NCBI GenBank assembly: GCA_016839055.1
Contig: JAEKNX010000007.1
Span: forward strand, 124,001-188,000
DNA: 64,000 nucleotides
Direction of reading: 5' to 3'
Source: Spirochaetales bacterium
Lineage (GTDB): Bacteria; Spirochaetota; Spirochaetia; UBA9216
Below, piece after piece: positions 26,677 to 35,986 of this stretch. The notes beneath the pieces were generated by a model that was not told the origin of the DNA, ran no database searches, and saw nothing but the letters and a program-made list of their open reading frames with translations. Numbering within the stretch: the first letter of the stretch is position 1; each line of letters begins with the position of its first letter. Position numbers and translations under genes: made by a program.

Positions 26677-27846
26677 CTATGACAATTTCTCTAGTAATAG
26701 CACCCTGAATCCACGGAATTTTTCACTTGAAATCTCAGTAAAACCTTTTTTGTACTTATCGAGTCTCGAAATATCTGAGCTCCTGCCAGCGGCAAGCAGC
26801 CTTCCTCCCTTTCGAAGGAGCCGGGCTGAAGCTCTCATGAGCTCTTCTTCTATTCCTGCCCCGGTGATTTGTACAGGATTTGCGATGATGAAATCTATTG
26901 AGCGTTCAGGCAGCCGGGTTGATAGAGATTCCATCGTCGGAAGGTGCATCAGCCGGAGATTCGCGTATCTAATATTGTTTTCAGAGGCCTTCAGCTGGAG
27001 GAGATCGTTGCCCGCGAGAATGAGACTCTTTGGTTTTTTATCTACAGATGTTAAAACGGCCGCCGGGATATGTCCCGTTCCTGGATTCCAGATGATGGTA
27101 TCGCCGTTAAAATTCTGATGCTTCATTGTTTTGAGGGTCAGACTAGTCTGGTATGAGATGGAATCAAAATCCGGAAGGCCGAAAAATCCGTTTACTCGGC
27201 CGCTGGTCCTCTGGTATATATCGGTGAACTTCCCTGCCCTGCCGGCCGAGTTTCCCGGGATGAAATGGAAGACTGTATACTGCGCATCGGCTTCTTTATG
27301 AGTTATAACAGCGCCGCAGCGCCTGAGGCTTTCCTCTGCAGCAGCGGTGAGCGAAGCTACAATTACAACCGCGACCTTTCCGTCGTCAGTCAGCCACCCG
27401 GCACAGTTACTGAGGAAATCTTCAATTACCGGGGAGCCTGCCTTTGCTGGAATATTTGATATAATCAGATCATATTTCATTGTATTCAGGGCGGAGGTTT
27501 CCGGAAAAAAAGGAGTCTCGATGCTCCCAGGCAGCAGTCCTGATTCAAGACTGAAGCCCTCGACCGGGAGGTTGTTGAGGGCTGCGTTCATTCCTGTAAA
27601 TTTCAGGGCAAGCGCGTCCCGATCGAGGGCCGTTATATCCAAATCTGGGAATTTTTTCTTAAGACTAACGGCGATGATTCCCGTGCCGCATCCGCTGTCG
27701 AGGATTTTCCCTTCCGTGGGGAGAATTTTCTGTTGTGCTAACGTTTTAAGCAGCAGCCTTGTTCCGGCATCCACGCTGAAACTGCTAAACAGTCCGAGGG
27801 AAAGATAAAACTTTAGTTTTTCTCCCATGAACTGAAAATCAACCAT
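26677..27846 (-). CDS. RsmC/RlmG-like duplicated methyltransferase
   Basis: 389 residues holding two SAM-dependent methyltransferase modules. The N-terminal one has DSGCGTGIIAVSLKKK and the catalytic-site-like LIISNIPAK; the C-terminal one has TIIWNPGTGHIPAAV and DFIIANPVQ. The family dimethylates or methylates guanine N2 in rRNA (RsmC, RlmG), where one module is catalytic and the other is a decayed copy. Here the N-terminal module keeps the better glycine-rich loop, the reverse of RsmC, whose C-terminal half is catalytic. Target is unknown. It lies 26 bp after efp in the epmA-efp operon, fitting a translation role. Confidence 0.7.
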   Translation of the reverse strand: MVDFQFMGEKLKFYLSLGLFSSFSVDAGTRLLLKTLAQQKILPTEGKILDSGCGTGIIAVSLKKKFPDLDITALDRDALALKFTGMNAALNNLPVEGFSLESGLLPGSIETPFFPETSALNTMKYDLIISNIPAKAGSPVIEDFLSNCAGWLTDDGKVAVVIVASLTAAAEESLRRCGAVITHKEADAQYTVFHFIPGNSAGRAGKFTDIYQRTSGRVNGFFGLPDFDSISYQTSLTLKTMKHQNFNGDTIIWNPGTGHIPAAVLTSVDKKPKSLILAGNDLLQLKASENNIRYANLRLMHLPTMESLSTRLPERSIDFIIANPVQITGAGIEEELMRASARLLRKGGRLLAAGRSSDISRLDKYKKGFTEISSEKFRGFRVLLLEKLS

Positions 27847-27872
27847 TCGGTTGATGTACTTATCGTCGAAAT

Positions 27873-28436
27873 CTAATTGTTTACCCGTTCTACATACTCC
27901 CCGGTGTCGGTGTTAACGAGAATGTTCTCGCCCTGTTTGATGAAAATGGGAACTTTTACTTTCAAACCGGTTTCAACCGTTACCAACTTTGTTGCTCCTG
28001 TAACTGTATCACCCTTAATCGCATCGGCGGCCTCGGTAACTTCGTAGACTACTTTAAAAGGGATTTTTATATCGATTGGCTTCTCATCCCAGAATACAAC
28101 CTTGTAGGTATCGCCGTCTTTCATGTAGAGGCCCTTGTCTTCCATTGTTTTCACGAGGATTTCAAACTGTTCAAAGGTTTCATTATCCATGAAATGATAA
28201 TTCTCGCCGTCAGAATAGAGGTACTGGCAATCCTTATCAGCAACTGTAATGTCTTCAACATTATCCTGGCTTTTCATTGTTTCTTTCAGAACCGAACCGT
28301 CGATCAAGTTTTTAAGTTTCAGTCTGACAAAGGCCGAACCTTTTCCGGGATTTACAAACTCTCTTTCCGCGACGGCGTATGGTGCTCCCTTTAATAAGAG
28401 AAATGTCGTTTTATCTATCTGTCCTGCTTTAATCAT
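27873..28436 (-). CDS. efp: Elongation factor P
   Basis: 187 residues, full length, with the three beta-barrel domains of EF-P. The modification loop reads NPGKGSAF, placing the lysine at position 32, equivalent to E. coli Lys34. It enters the ribosome between P and E sites and relieves stalling at proline stretches. It is directly downstream of epmA (23-bp gap), so Lys32 is very probably beta-lysylated or lysylated. Confidence 0.95.
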   Translation of the reverse strand: MIKAGQIDKTTFLLLKGAPYAVAEREFVNPGKGSAFVRLKLKNLIDGSVLKETMKSQDNVEDITVADKDCQYLYSDGENYHFMDNETFEQFEILVKTMEDKGLYMKDGDTYKVVFWDEKPIDIKIPFKVVYEVTEAADAIKGDTVTGATKLVTVETGLKVKVPIFIKQGENILVNTDTGEYVERVNN

Positions 28437-28459
28437 TACCTATCCTTGACTATTAAAAA

Positions 28460-29491
28460 TTATCTCCGGATTATATCAGAAAAGGGGAATAAAATCACCC
28501 CCTCAATTGTTTCGATTCCTGTAAGAAGCATTATCAGCCTGTCTATTCCCATAGCTGTTCCGGAGCAGTCAGGGAAACTTCCATCGTACATCCCGCACCA
28601 GGTGAGATCCGCTTTCACCGGAACCAGGGCCTCGGCCTTACCGCGGGTTTCACTCCGGAAAAACTCTTCAATTCGGCTGCCGTCGGTCTCTTCGGTATAG
28701 CAGTTGGCAAGCTCTATGCTGCCCGCGTAGAGTTCCCAGCGCTCGAGCCGGCCATTTTCTTCAGCCGGTCTGGCCAGAGCGGGAATTCCGGCCGGATAGT
28801 TATAGATAACAAGAGGGCTGTCCGCGGGCAGATTAGGTTCAACCTCGTGCACGAAAATCAGGTTAAAAAGTTCTTCCCAGCTGTCATGTGAAGATGTGCC
28901 GAGTCCGAGTTCGGCGGCTTTCGCCCTGAGCTGAGCCCTCTGTTCTTCATCACTTATTTCTCCTGTACAATGTCTTGAAAGGTCAAAAGATACAAACTCA
29001 TCGAAAACTTCCGTCATCGACATTCTCCTGAAAGGCGGGGTCAGCGCTTTGAGATCAGTACCCTTAAAATTTCTGATTTCCGTATTCTCGATAAGACTGC
29101 CTGTGAGATCCTCGGCAGTCGCAATCGAATCAAGATAATTAGCATTCATTTGATACCATTCTAGCATTGTGAATTCCGGGTTATGCCATCGGCCGGTCTG
29201 CTCAGAGTTTCGGAAGCATTTTGAGAGACAAAAAATATCCCCCGATCCCGCGGCAATGAGCTGTTTCAGGTAATATTCCGGTGAGGGAAGAAGATACATA
29301 TCAGAACCCTCGGCATATGGACTTCGGTAAGATGTACTAAAGAGCTCAATAGACGCTTCCGGGATGACCGCGCCGGCGAGAAGCGGAGTCTCGGCTTCTA
29401 TGTAGCCTCTGCCGCTGAAAAAAGATCTGATTGCAGATAGTACCGCATTACGCCGTTTTAGGATATCAAGGTTTCTCCTGCTTTGATTCAT
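28460..29491 (-). CDS. epmA: EF-P-(R)-beta-lysine ligase EpmA (GenX/PoxA type)
   Basis: 343 residues, the short class-II lysyl-tRNA-synthetase paralogue lacking the anticodon-binding domain. Motif 2 reads CFRNSEQTGRWHNPEFTMLEWYQ and motif 3 TAMGIDRLIMLLTG. It adenylates a lysine-type amino acid and attaches it to EF-P's lysine. Adjacent efp confirms the role. No lysine 2,3-aminomutase (epmB) is in the window. Confidence 0.93.
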   Translation of the reverse strand: MNQSRRNLDILKRRNAVLSAIRSFFSGRGYIEAETPLLAGAVIPEASIELFSTSYRSPYAEGSDMYLLPSPEYYLKQLIAAGSGDIFCLSKCFRNSEQTGRWHNPEFTMLEWYQMNANYLDSIATAEDLTGSLIENTEIRNFKGTDLKALTPPFRRMSMTEVFDEFVSFDLSRHCTGEISDEEQRAQLRAKAAELGLGTSSHDSWEELFNLIFVHEVEPNLPADSPLVIYNYPAGIPALARPAEENGRLERWELYAGSIELANCYTEETDGSRIEEFFRSETRGKAEALVPVKADLTWCGMYDGSFPDCSGTAMGIDRLIMLLTGIETIEGVILFPFSDIIRR

Positions 29492-29552
29492 AGGTTGATT
29501 ATTCAGGGAACTCCTCTCCTGGTCAAGATCTCGAATAGCCGATCGGAACAGC

Positions 29553-29719
29553 AGTTCTTAATTTGGCTGCAATTCCCCCGAATGTCGGCCCTTGCTGACC
29601 CCGACACCATCAAAAAAAGGTTCGGAAGACCTCAATTTTTCTCAGGCGGCACCGGGGCCCCCAGCGGCGGCATAAAAAAGCAGCCAAATTCAGAACCACT
29701 GACTTCCCGGAAGCGGGAA
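29553..29719. other. Unassigned element closed by a long inverted repeat (structured RNA or MITE-like)
   Basis: In the 380-bp gap between epmA and tex, GTTCT-T-AATTTGGCTGC (29554-29570) pairs with GCAGCCAAATT-C-AGAAC (29680-29696): 16 pairs with one internal mismatch. Enclosed are smaller hairpins TGTCGG/CCGACA (29583-29588, 29601-29606) and AGGT/ACCT (29618-29621, 29629-29632), a self-complementary GGGGCCCC (29654-29661) and A-runs. TTCCCG-GAAG-CGGGAA follows at 29704-29719. It matches no SRP, 6S, tmRNA or RNase P landmark that I can recall. The tex promoter lies further downstream, so it is not the tex leader. Confidence 0.5.
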
Positions 29720-29834
29720 TTAAAACTATTCAACACACGGCAAAGAGGAATGGTTTAGATATTTTAACATTTTTAAGATTATTCAGATGCTTCCGGAGAT
29801 TGAAATCGGAATTGCTGCGATCGGAATCAGCTGA

Positions 29835-29863
29835 TTGACCCTTTATCTCTTCTGTTGTTAAAT
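29835..29863 (+). promoter_or_regulatory. Promoter of tex, leaderless type
   Basis: TTGACC (29835-29840), 17 bp, TTAAAT (29858-29863). The ATG of tex begins 8 nt after the -10 box and has no Shine-Dalgarno sequence, so transcription would start at or within 1-2 nt of the AUG. Confidence 0.6.
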
Positions 29864-29871
29864 ACTCTTTA

Positions 29872-32040
29872 ATGAATGATACATATATTAAGACTACTGC
29901 AAGGGAGATGGGTCTCCGAGAAGCTCAGGTTGCAGCCGTTGCCCAGCTGATATCCGGCGGAGCTACAGTTCCCTTTATCGCGCGATACCGGAAAGAAATG
30001 ACCGGGAATCTTGATGAACTGCAAATTATCGGCGTCCGTGACCGGATCGAAGAGATAGAGGCACTCGAAAAGAGACGGGCCGCAATTCTCGGATCGCTTT
30101 TAGAACGTGAGCTGCTTACTCCCGAACTCAAGAAGCAGATTGAAGCGGCGGATAAACTGAATCTGCTCGAAGATATCTATCTGCCCTACCGCCCGAAACG
30201 AAAAACAAGAGCGTCGGCAGCCCGAGAGAAGGGGCTTGGACCGCTATCCGAGCTGATACTGTCATTCAGGAGCCGTGATCCTGAGCTTGATGCCGAGGCC
30301 TATATTAGTGAGGATAAGGGTGTCAAAACCGCCGAGGCCGCACTTGCCGGAGCCTCGGATATTATCGCCGAGGCTGCTGCCGAGAATTCCGTTATAAGGG
30401 GGGCGCTGCGAGAGCTTTTTGAAAACAGTGCTGAGCTGAGCTCTGCGGTTATCAAGAAAAAGAAGGAAGAGGCGGAAAAGTACCGGGATTACTTCGATTA
30501 TAGTGAAAAGATAACGAGGGTTCCGGCGCATAGGTTTCTGGCGGTAATGAGAGGAGCTAATGAGGGTTTTCTCAGATGGCATATTCTTCCTGAAACCGGA
30601 GACGCCCTGGAGAGGATGGAGCGGCTCATTTTTAATAAGCGCATTTTATCGGAAACCAGCTCGCCGGGGCCGGACTGCTCCGGGAAATGCAGATCTTTTA
30701 TTAAATCTTCGATCGAAGATGCTTACGATCGGCTTCTCAGTCCGTCACTCGAAACGGAACTTCGGAACGCGGCCAAGAAAGAGGCTGATCTGAAGGCTAT
30801 CGAGGTCTTTGCCGAGAACGTTCGAAACCTTCTTCTTGCCTCTCCGCTAGGCGGGAAACGGATGATAGCAGTCGATCCGGGGCTCAGGACAGGATGCAAG
30901 ATTGTAGCCCTGAGTGCTGAGGGAGATCTTCTCGAGGACGGCGTCATTTATCCTCTTGAGCCGCATAATAAAAGGGATAAGGCGGCTGCCCTTCTTAGGA
31001 ATCTTGCCGAAAAGTATTCGATTGAGGTCGTAGCCGTCGGCAACGGTACCGGCGGCCGCGAGGCGGAAGCCTTCGTCAGGGAGGTCTTTCCGAAAGGCGT
31101 CCTTGTCGAATCGGTGAATGAAAGCGGAGCCTCGGTTTATTCCGCCTCCGCAACGGCAAGGCTGGAATTTCCGGATAAGGATGTAACGGTCCGCGGTGCG
31201 GTATCCATCGGCCGGCGGCTTATGGATCCTCTTGCCGAACTGGTAAAGATAGAGCCCAAATCAATCGGAGTCGGGCAGTATCAGCATGATGTTGACCCAA
31301 AGCAGCTTAAGAAGAGTCTCGATGATGTCGTGATTTCCTGTGTCAATTCAGTAGGCGTTGAGCTCAATACTGCGAGTCGTGAGCTTCTCTCCTACGTTTC
31401 GGGCTTAAGCCTAGGCACCGCCGACAAGCTTTTAAAGAAAAGGGAAAAAACCCCTTTTACTGATCTGAATCAGCTGCGCAAGGTTCCCGGAGTCGGCGAG
31501 AAGGTTTTTCAGCAGGCTGCGGGCTTCCTTCGGATCTCCGGAGGAAAAAATCCGCTTGATTCAGGTGCCGTTCATCCGGAAAGTTATTATATTGTAGAGA
31601 GGATGGCATCCGATGTCGGAACTTCAGTGTCGGAGCTGATACAGAAAACCGAGCTTATTAACAGAATTTCTCCTGAAGATTATATTGATGACAAGGCCGG
31701 TCTGCCGACGATAACCGATATTCTTTCGGAACTCAAAAAACCGGGTCGTGATCCCCGGACGGAATACGAGAGTTTTTGTTTTGCCGACGGAGTTAATTCA
31801 ATAACCGACCTTGCCGAGAATATGGTCTTAAGCGGTATAGTGACAAACGTGACGGCATTCGGAGCCTTTGTGGACATTGGTGTTCACCAGGACGGGCTTG
31901 TGCATATAAGTGAAATTTCAGACATTTTTGTCAAGGATCCTGCGGATGTTCTCAAGGTTAACCAGAAAGTCAGAGTTGAGGTTCTCTCTGTGGATGTGAA
32001 GCGTAAGAGAATATCACTCTCAATGAAAGGAGTTAATTAA
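29872..32040 (+). CDS. tex: Tex-family RNA-binding transcriptional accessory protein
   Basis: 722 residues with the complete Tex order: N-terminal helical region, YqgF/RNase H-like domain (MIAVDPGLRTGCKIVAL near 335), helix-hairpin-helix (LRKVPGVGEKVFQQAAGFL near 540) and a C-terminal S1 domain (GIVTNVTAFGAFVDIGVHQDGL near 647-715). Tex binds nucleic acid and affects transcription, possibly at stalled polymerase. The next gene starts 1 nt after its stop. Confidence 0.95.
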   Translation: MNDTYIKTTAREMGLREAQVAAVAQLISGGATVPFIARYRKEMTGNLDELQIIGVRDRIEEIEALEKRRAAILGSLLERELLTPELKKQIEAADKLNLLEDIYLPYRPKRKTRASAAREKGLGPLSELILSFRSRDPELDAEAYISEDKGVKTAEAALAGASDIIAEAAAENSVIRGALRELFENSAELSSAVIKKKKEEAEKYRDYFDYSEKITRVPAHRFLAVMRGANEGFLRWHILPETGDALERMERLIFNKRILSETSSPGPDCSGKCRSFIKSSIEDAYDRLLSPSLETELRNAAKKEADLKAIEVFAENVRNLLLASPLGGKRMIAVDPGLRTGCKIVALSAEGDLLEDGVIYPLEPHNKRDKAAALLRNLAEKYSIEVVAVGNGTGGREAEAFVREVFPKGVLVESVNESGASVYSASATARLEFPDKDVTVRGAVSIGRRLMDPLAELVKIEPKSIGVGQYQHDVDPKQLKKSLDDVVISCVNSVGVELNTASRELLSYVSGLSLGTADKLLKKREKTPFTDLNQLRKVPGVGEKVFQQAAGFLRISGGKNPLDSGAVHPESYYIVERMASDVGTSVSELIQKTELINRISPEDYIDDKAGLPTITDILSELKKPGRDPRTEYESFCFADGVNSITDLAENMVLSGIVTNVTAFGAFVDIGVHQDGLVHISEISDIFVKDPADVLKVNQKVRVEVLSVDVKRKRISLSMKGVN

Positions 32041-32982
32041 ATGTCGGAAACAAAAAAGATTTTTATAGATACTGACTGTGGTATCGATGACGCTGTCGCT
32101 ATCATGCTGGCCCTGTCGAGCCCTGAGGTCGATGTTACGGGAATAAGCTGTGTTGCGGGAAACACCGACATTGACAGTGTTATCAAGAATGTCTGCGGGC
32201 TTCTGTCGTTTTTCTGTCGCACCGATATTCCAGTCTACCGTGGATTTCCCCATTCTCTGATCGGTACAAAGCTGAATGCTGATGATGTTCACGGTAAGGG
32301 CGGGCTTGGCGGAGTGGAGCTCGAAGCAATAGGGAAAAGGGTAGAGAAGAAGAACGCCCTGGACGGACTGCTTGAGGCCGCGAAGGCGAACCCCGGGCTT
32401 ACCCTTGTTACCCTCGGTCCGCTTACGAATATAGCGGCGGCGCTTAACCTCTATCCTCAGCTCAAGGGCCTCATTGGTGAGATTGTGGTTATGGGCGGCG
32501 CCATTGGTCCCGGAAATGTAACTAAATATGCCGAGTTTAATTTTGCCTTCGATCCTGAAGCGGTGACGAGCTGTCTTTCCTGTGAGATGCCGATGAAAAT
32601 CCTTACCTGGGACGCCACTGTCGAGTTGACCTTCACCGAGAAAGAGTATGACGCTCTGGATATGGGAGGCAGTGAACCGGGAGATCTTTTCCTGGACCTT
32701 CAGAGGTTCTATATGAATTATAAAGAGAGGACGTACGGGAAAAGAGTTATAAATTTTCCGGATCCGCTTACAATGGCCTGTGTGATTGATCCTGACATAA
32801 TAACGGCTTCAGAAAATATGGGGCTCAGGATGGTATTGGATAGAAATAGCGAAAAACGCGGAGCGTCTTTGGATGCGGCCGCCGAGAATCAGAAGGCGGA
32901 CGGAAAAGCGCAAGTTATTACCGAATGCAGCAGGGATAGGTTTACGTCCCTGATCAAAAGAATAAAGGATTATCCCTGCTAG
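32041..32982 (+). CDS. Inosine-uridine-preferring nucleoside hydrolase family protein
   Basis: 313 residues with the calcium-site motif IDTDCGIDDAVAIMLAL (Asp10, Asp12, Asp16, Asp17), the LTLVTLGPLTNIAAAL segment, VVMGGAI and the late Asp in FPDPLTMACVID. It cleaves ribonucleosides to base and ribose in the cytoplasm. Base preference is not readable; the usual DTDPG is DTDCG here. Its start abuts the tex stop and AAAGGAG lies 9 nt upstream, so it is expressed with tex. Confidence 0.9.
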   Translation: MSETKKIFIDTDCGIDDAVAIMLALSSPEVDVTGISCVAGNTDIDSVIKNVCGLLSFFCRTDIPVYRGFPHSLIGTKLNADDVHGKGGLGGVELEAIGKRVEKKNALDGLLEAAKANPGLTLVTLGPLTNIAAALNLYPQLKGLIGEIVVMGGAIGPGNVTKYAEFNFAFDPEAVTSCLSCEMPMKILTWDATVELTFTEKEYDALDMGGSEPGDLFLDLQRFYMNYKERTYGKRVINFPDPLTMACVIDPDIITASENMGLRMVLDRNSEKRGASLDAAAENQKADGKAQVITECSRDRFTSLIKRIKDYPC

Positions 32983-32990
32983 GGAATATA

Positions 32991-35972
32991 ATGAATAAAC
33001 TTAAAATAAATGATCGTCTACATGGATTTGTTGTAACTGGTATAGAAGAAATAAGTGAATACAGAGGAATAGGCCTCCGCCTAACCCATGAGATTACGGG
33101 CTTGGATCTCTATCATCTGCATAATGATGACAAGGAAAACTTTTTTTCCTTCGTTTTTAAGACTCCGTCCGATGATAATACCGGAGTGGCGCACATTCTG
33201 GAGCATTGTGTACTTGCCGGATCTAAAAAATATCCGGTAAAGGATCCCTTTCTGTCCATGATGAACGGAAGCATGAATACATTCATGAATGCGATGACAT
33301 ATCCGGATAAGACAGTTTATCCTGCGGCATCCATGGTTAAGAAGGATTATCTTAATCTGATGAGCGTATATGCCGATGCCGTCTTCTTTCCGCTGCTGCG
33401 TGAGGAGATCTTCATGCAGGAGGGGATTAGGTTCGAACCGCTCGAAGACGGGAGCACGGCTCCCGGCGGGGTCGTCTTCAATGAGATGAAGGGTGCATAC
33501 TCGAATCATGACTCAATCACCGCCGAGTACTCTTACAGGCATCTTTTCCCTGAGACTGTTTATCGTTTTGATTCAGGGGGGGAGCCCTCAGTGATCCCCA
33601 GCCTGAGTTATAAGGATTTTCTCAACTATCACCGGAGGTTCTATCATCCTTCAAACTGCAGGATTTTTCTTTATGGAGATATTGAAACAGAAGAGCAGCT
33701 TAAGTTTCTGGGGGAAGAGGTATTGTCCGCCTTCAGCGGCAGGGCCGATCCCGCGGAGGATGTCCAACTGCAGGAAAGTTGGACCAGCCCAAGGAGGGCG
33801 AGGGCGACGAGTCCTATGGCCGAAGAAGGCGATGATGATTCGGATGATGAGAATTCAGATGATGACGCGACAATCACCCTGAACTGGAAATGCGGTTCCA
33901 CCGAGGAATCTGTTGATCTTCTAAAGTTTGAGGTTCTGGCTGAGGCTCTGCTTGGAAATATGGGAGCCCCTCTGTATAAGGCGGTTGTTGAATCGGGAAT
34001 AGGCGAAGATGTAAGCCCTGTAAGCGGGCTTGATACCGACCTTCGTGAAATAGTTTTCTCGGTAGGAGTCAGGGGCGCTGATATTGAAAAAGAGAGCGAG
34101 TTCGAAGAGCTTATAATGAATGAGTTCAGGCAGCTTGTAAAAAGCGGGATACCTTCTGACGTCCTGGGCGGCGCGCTTCACAAGGTCGAGTTTAGAAACA
34201 GGGAAATTAAGGGCGGAGCTCCATTTGGGCTCAGGCTGATGAGCCGTTCGCTGAAGGGCTGGCTCCATGGAGCCGACCCTTCGAGGACTATGGGTTTCGA
34301 GGAGCCCATGAAAACCCTTCGTGCGGAACTCGCGGTAAATCCTCGCTGTTTCGAAGATATGATTGACAAACGGTTCATTAATAACAGCCACCGGCTGATC
34401 TTGAGTGTTGAACCGGATACCGATCATAACAGTCGGATGGAAGAAGAAATCACCGGAAGCGTCGAGGCTGCAAGAAAGGCATTAAGTGCCGACGAGCTCG
34501 AGGATGAAAAGCGGAAGTTTGAATTATTCAGGAAGTTTCAGGATAATCTGGATACAGTCGAGGCGCTCTCGGTAATGCCGGTCCTGGGGCTCGAGGATTT
34601 GCCGCATGAGATAAGAACTATTGCTACTGTAAAAACCGAGCTCATGGGGGCTCCTCTATATCTGCATGATCTCTTCACAAATGGAATAGTATATATTGAT
34701 TTTGCCATCGACATCAGGGATATATCGGATGAACAGGCAATGCTTCTGCCTTTTTTGAGCCGTATGATCTGCTCCTCGGGGCTTCCTGGAATGTCTTACG
34801 ATCAGGTGGCTCTTCAGCTTGCGCTTAAAACCGGAGGGCTCTACACCTTCCTCGAGTCAAGCAGGACTGCGGGAGACAGGGTGGAACGAAAGGATTATCT
34901 TTTCTTCCGGCTTAAGACGCTGGAGCAGGATCTTGATGAATCATGGAAGCTTGCCTCTGATCTTTTCCTGCATTCTGAGATTTCCGATCCGGAGCGTGTA
35001 AAAGATCTTCTACTGGAAATGAAAAATGATTTTAAATCCAGCATCATTCCATCCGGGCATTCCTACTGCGCTGTAAAAGCAGGAGCCGAGTTTGACAGGG
35101 TTATGGAGCGTGAGGATGAATGGAGGGGAAGCCGCCAGCTGCTTTACCTGAACGATTTGACGGCCTCGGCCGAGCAGAAGATTCCGGAAATCTGCGGTGC
35201 TCTCGAAGAGCTCCGGGGAAAGCTGTTCTGTAAGAACCGGTTTGCTATGAATATTACCTGCAGCGGTGATTATTTTGAGCCGGTGAAGGAGAAACTCTCC
35301 AGCTTTATGGAACTTCTTCCTGAAGGCGAAGTTCTTACCTATTCCGGACCGGATATCGAGAAGACCCCGTCCTTTCATCTCGGTTCACTCTCTGTTCCGT
35401 CTTCAGTCTGTTTTTCAGCTGTTACAATGCCTGCGGCTTTTCTGGGTACTGACATGCATTCATGGCAGAGTCTGCTTGCGCATCTCATGAAGACGAATGA
35501 GTTGTGGGAAGAGGTCAGGATGAAAAACGGTGCTTACGGAGTATACGCTTCGGTGAACGGTACCGAGGGACTCATGACCGTCTCCACCTACAGGGATCCT
35601 GAGCCCGGGAAGAACCTTTCGGCCCTGTCCTCAGCTCTTCGTTCCGCTGCAGCCGGCAGATATTCGGAATCAGATCTGATGAAGGCGGTTATTACCGTGG
35701 TAGGAAGGGATATGAAGCCGATGAGTCCCGCCGAAGAGAGCTTAATCGGTTTTAGGCGTGAACTTTATCTGATAACTGATGAAATTAGACAGGAAAAGAG
35801 AGAGGCAATGCTCAGCTGCAGCACCGGAAACCTCGTTCAGGCAGCATCGGCTCTAATTGATAATCTGCCTAAGGCAGTATCGATTGTAATGGGGCCGGAG
35901 GATGTGTTGAAGAAAATAGCTTCCGAATACGGATCCGGAATTCTCGAAAACAAGACTGTCCTGCCGCTTTAG
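32991..35972 (+). CDS. M16C zinc peptidase, presequence-protease (PreP) type
   Basis: 993 residues, full-length two-half clamshell peptidase. The inverted zinc motif HILEH is in TGVAHILEHCVLAGSKKYP (about 66-84), and the downstream Glu lies in VFNEMKGAYS. PreP-like enzymes degrade oligopeptides of about 10-65 residues inside an enclosed chamber. No signal peptide is visible, so it is cytoplasmic. Residues about 250-305 contain an acidic low-complexity insertion (GDDDSDDENSDDD) between strands of the first half. It follows the nucleoside hydrolase by 8 bp. Confidence 0.92.
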   Translation: MNKLKINDRLHGFVVTGIEEISEYRGIGLRLTHEITGLDLYHLHNDDKENFFSFVFKTPSDDNTGVAHILEHCVLAGSKKYPVKDPFLSMMNGSMNTFMNAMTYPDKTVYPAASMVKKDYLNLMSVYADAVFFPLLREEIFMQEGIRFEPLEDGSTAPGGVVFNEMKGAYSNHDSITAEYSYRHLFPETVYRFDSGGEPSVIPSLSYKDFLNYHRRFYHPSNCRIFLYGDIETEEQLKFLGEEVLSAFSGRADPAEDVQLQESWTSPRRARATSPMAEEGDDDSDDENSDDDATITLNWKCGSTEESVDLLKFEVLAEALLGNMGAPLYKAVVESGIGEDVSPVSGLDTDLREIVFSVGVRGADIEKESEFEELIMNEFRQLVKSGIPSDVLGGALHKVEFRNREIKGGAPFGLRLMSRSLKGWLHGADPSRTMGFEEPMKTLRAELAVNPRCFEDMIDKRFINNSHRLILSVEPDTDHNSRMEEEITGSVEAARKALSADELEDEKRKFELFRKFQDNLDTVEALSVMPVLGLEDLPHEIRTIATVKTELMGAPLYLHDLFTNGIVYIDFAIDIRDISDEQAMLLPFLSRMICSSGLPGMSYDQVALQLALKTGGLYTFLESSRTAGDRVERKDYLFFRLKTLEQDLDESWKLASDLFLHSEISDPERVKDLLLEMKNDFKSSIIPSGHSYCAVKAGAEFDRVMEREDEWRGSRQLLYLNDLTASAEQKIPEICGALEELRGKLFCKNRFAMNITCSGDYFEPVKEKLSSFMELLPEGEVLTYSGPDIEKTPSFHLGSLSVPSSVCFSAVTMPAAFLGTDMHSWQSLLAHLMKTNELWEEVRMKNGAYGVYASVNGTEGLMTVSTYRDPEPGKNLSALSSALRSAAAGRYSESDLMKAVITVVGRDMKPMSPAEESLIGFRRELYLITDEIRQEKREAMLSCSTGNLVQAASALIDNLPKAVSIVMGPEDVLKKIASEYGSGILENKTVLPL

Positions 35973-35986
35973 TCTCGGCACGGCAG

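Noticed and set aside
29553..29719. Identification of the inverted-repeat element as SRP, 6S, tmRNA or RNase P RNA
   Set aside because: Conserved landmarks of each (GGAAG-tetraloop core of SRP, tmRNA tag reading frame, P4 sequences) were not found.
29483..29758. A 91-codon plus-strand frame between epmA and tex
   Set aside because: No SD or promoter, composition unlike protein, and it runs through the inverted-repeat element; treated as chance.
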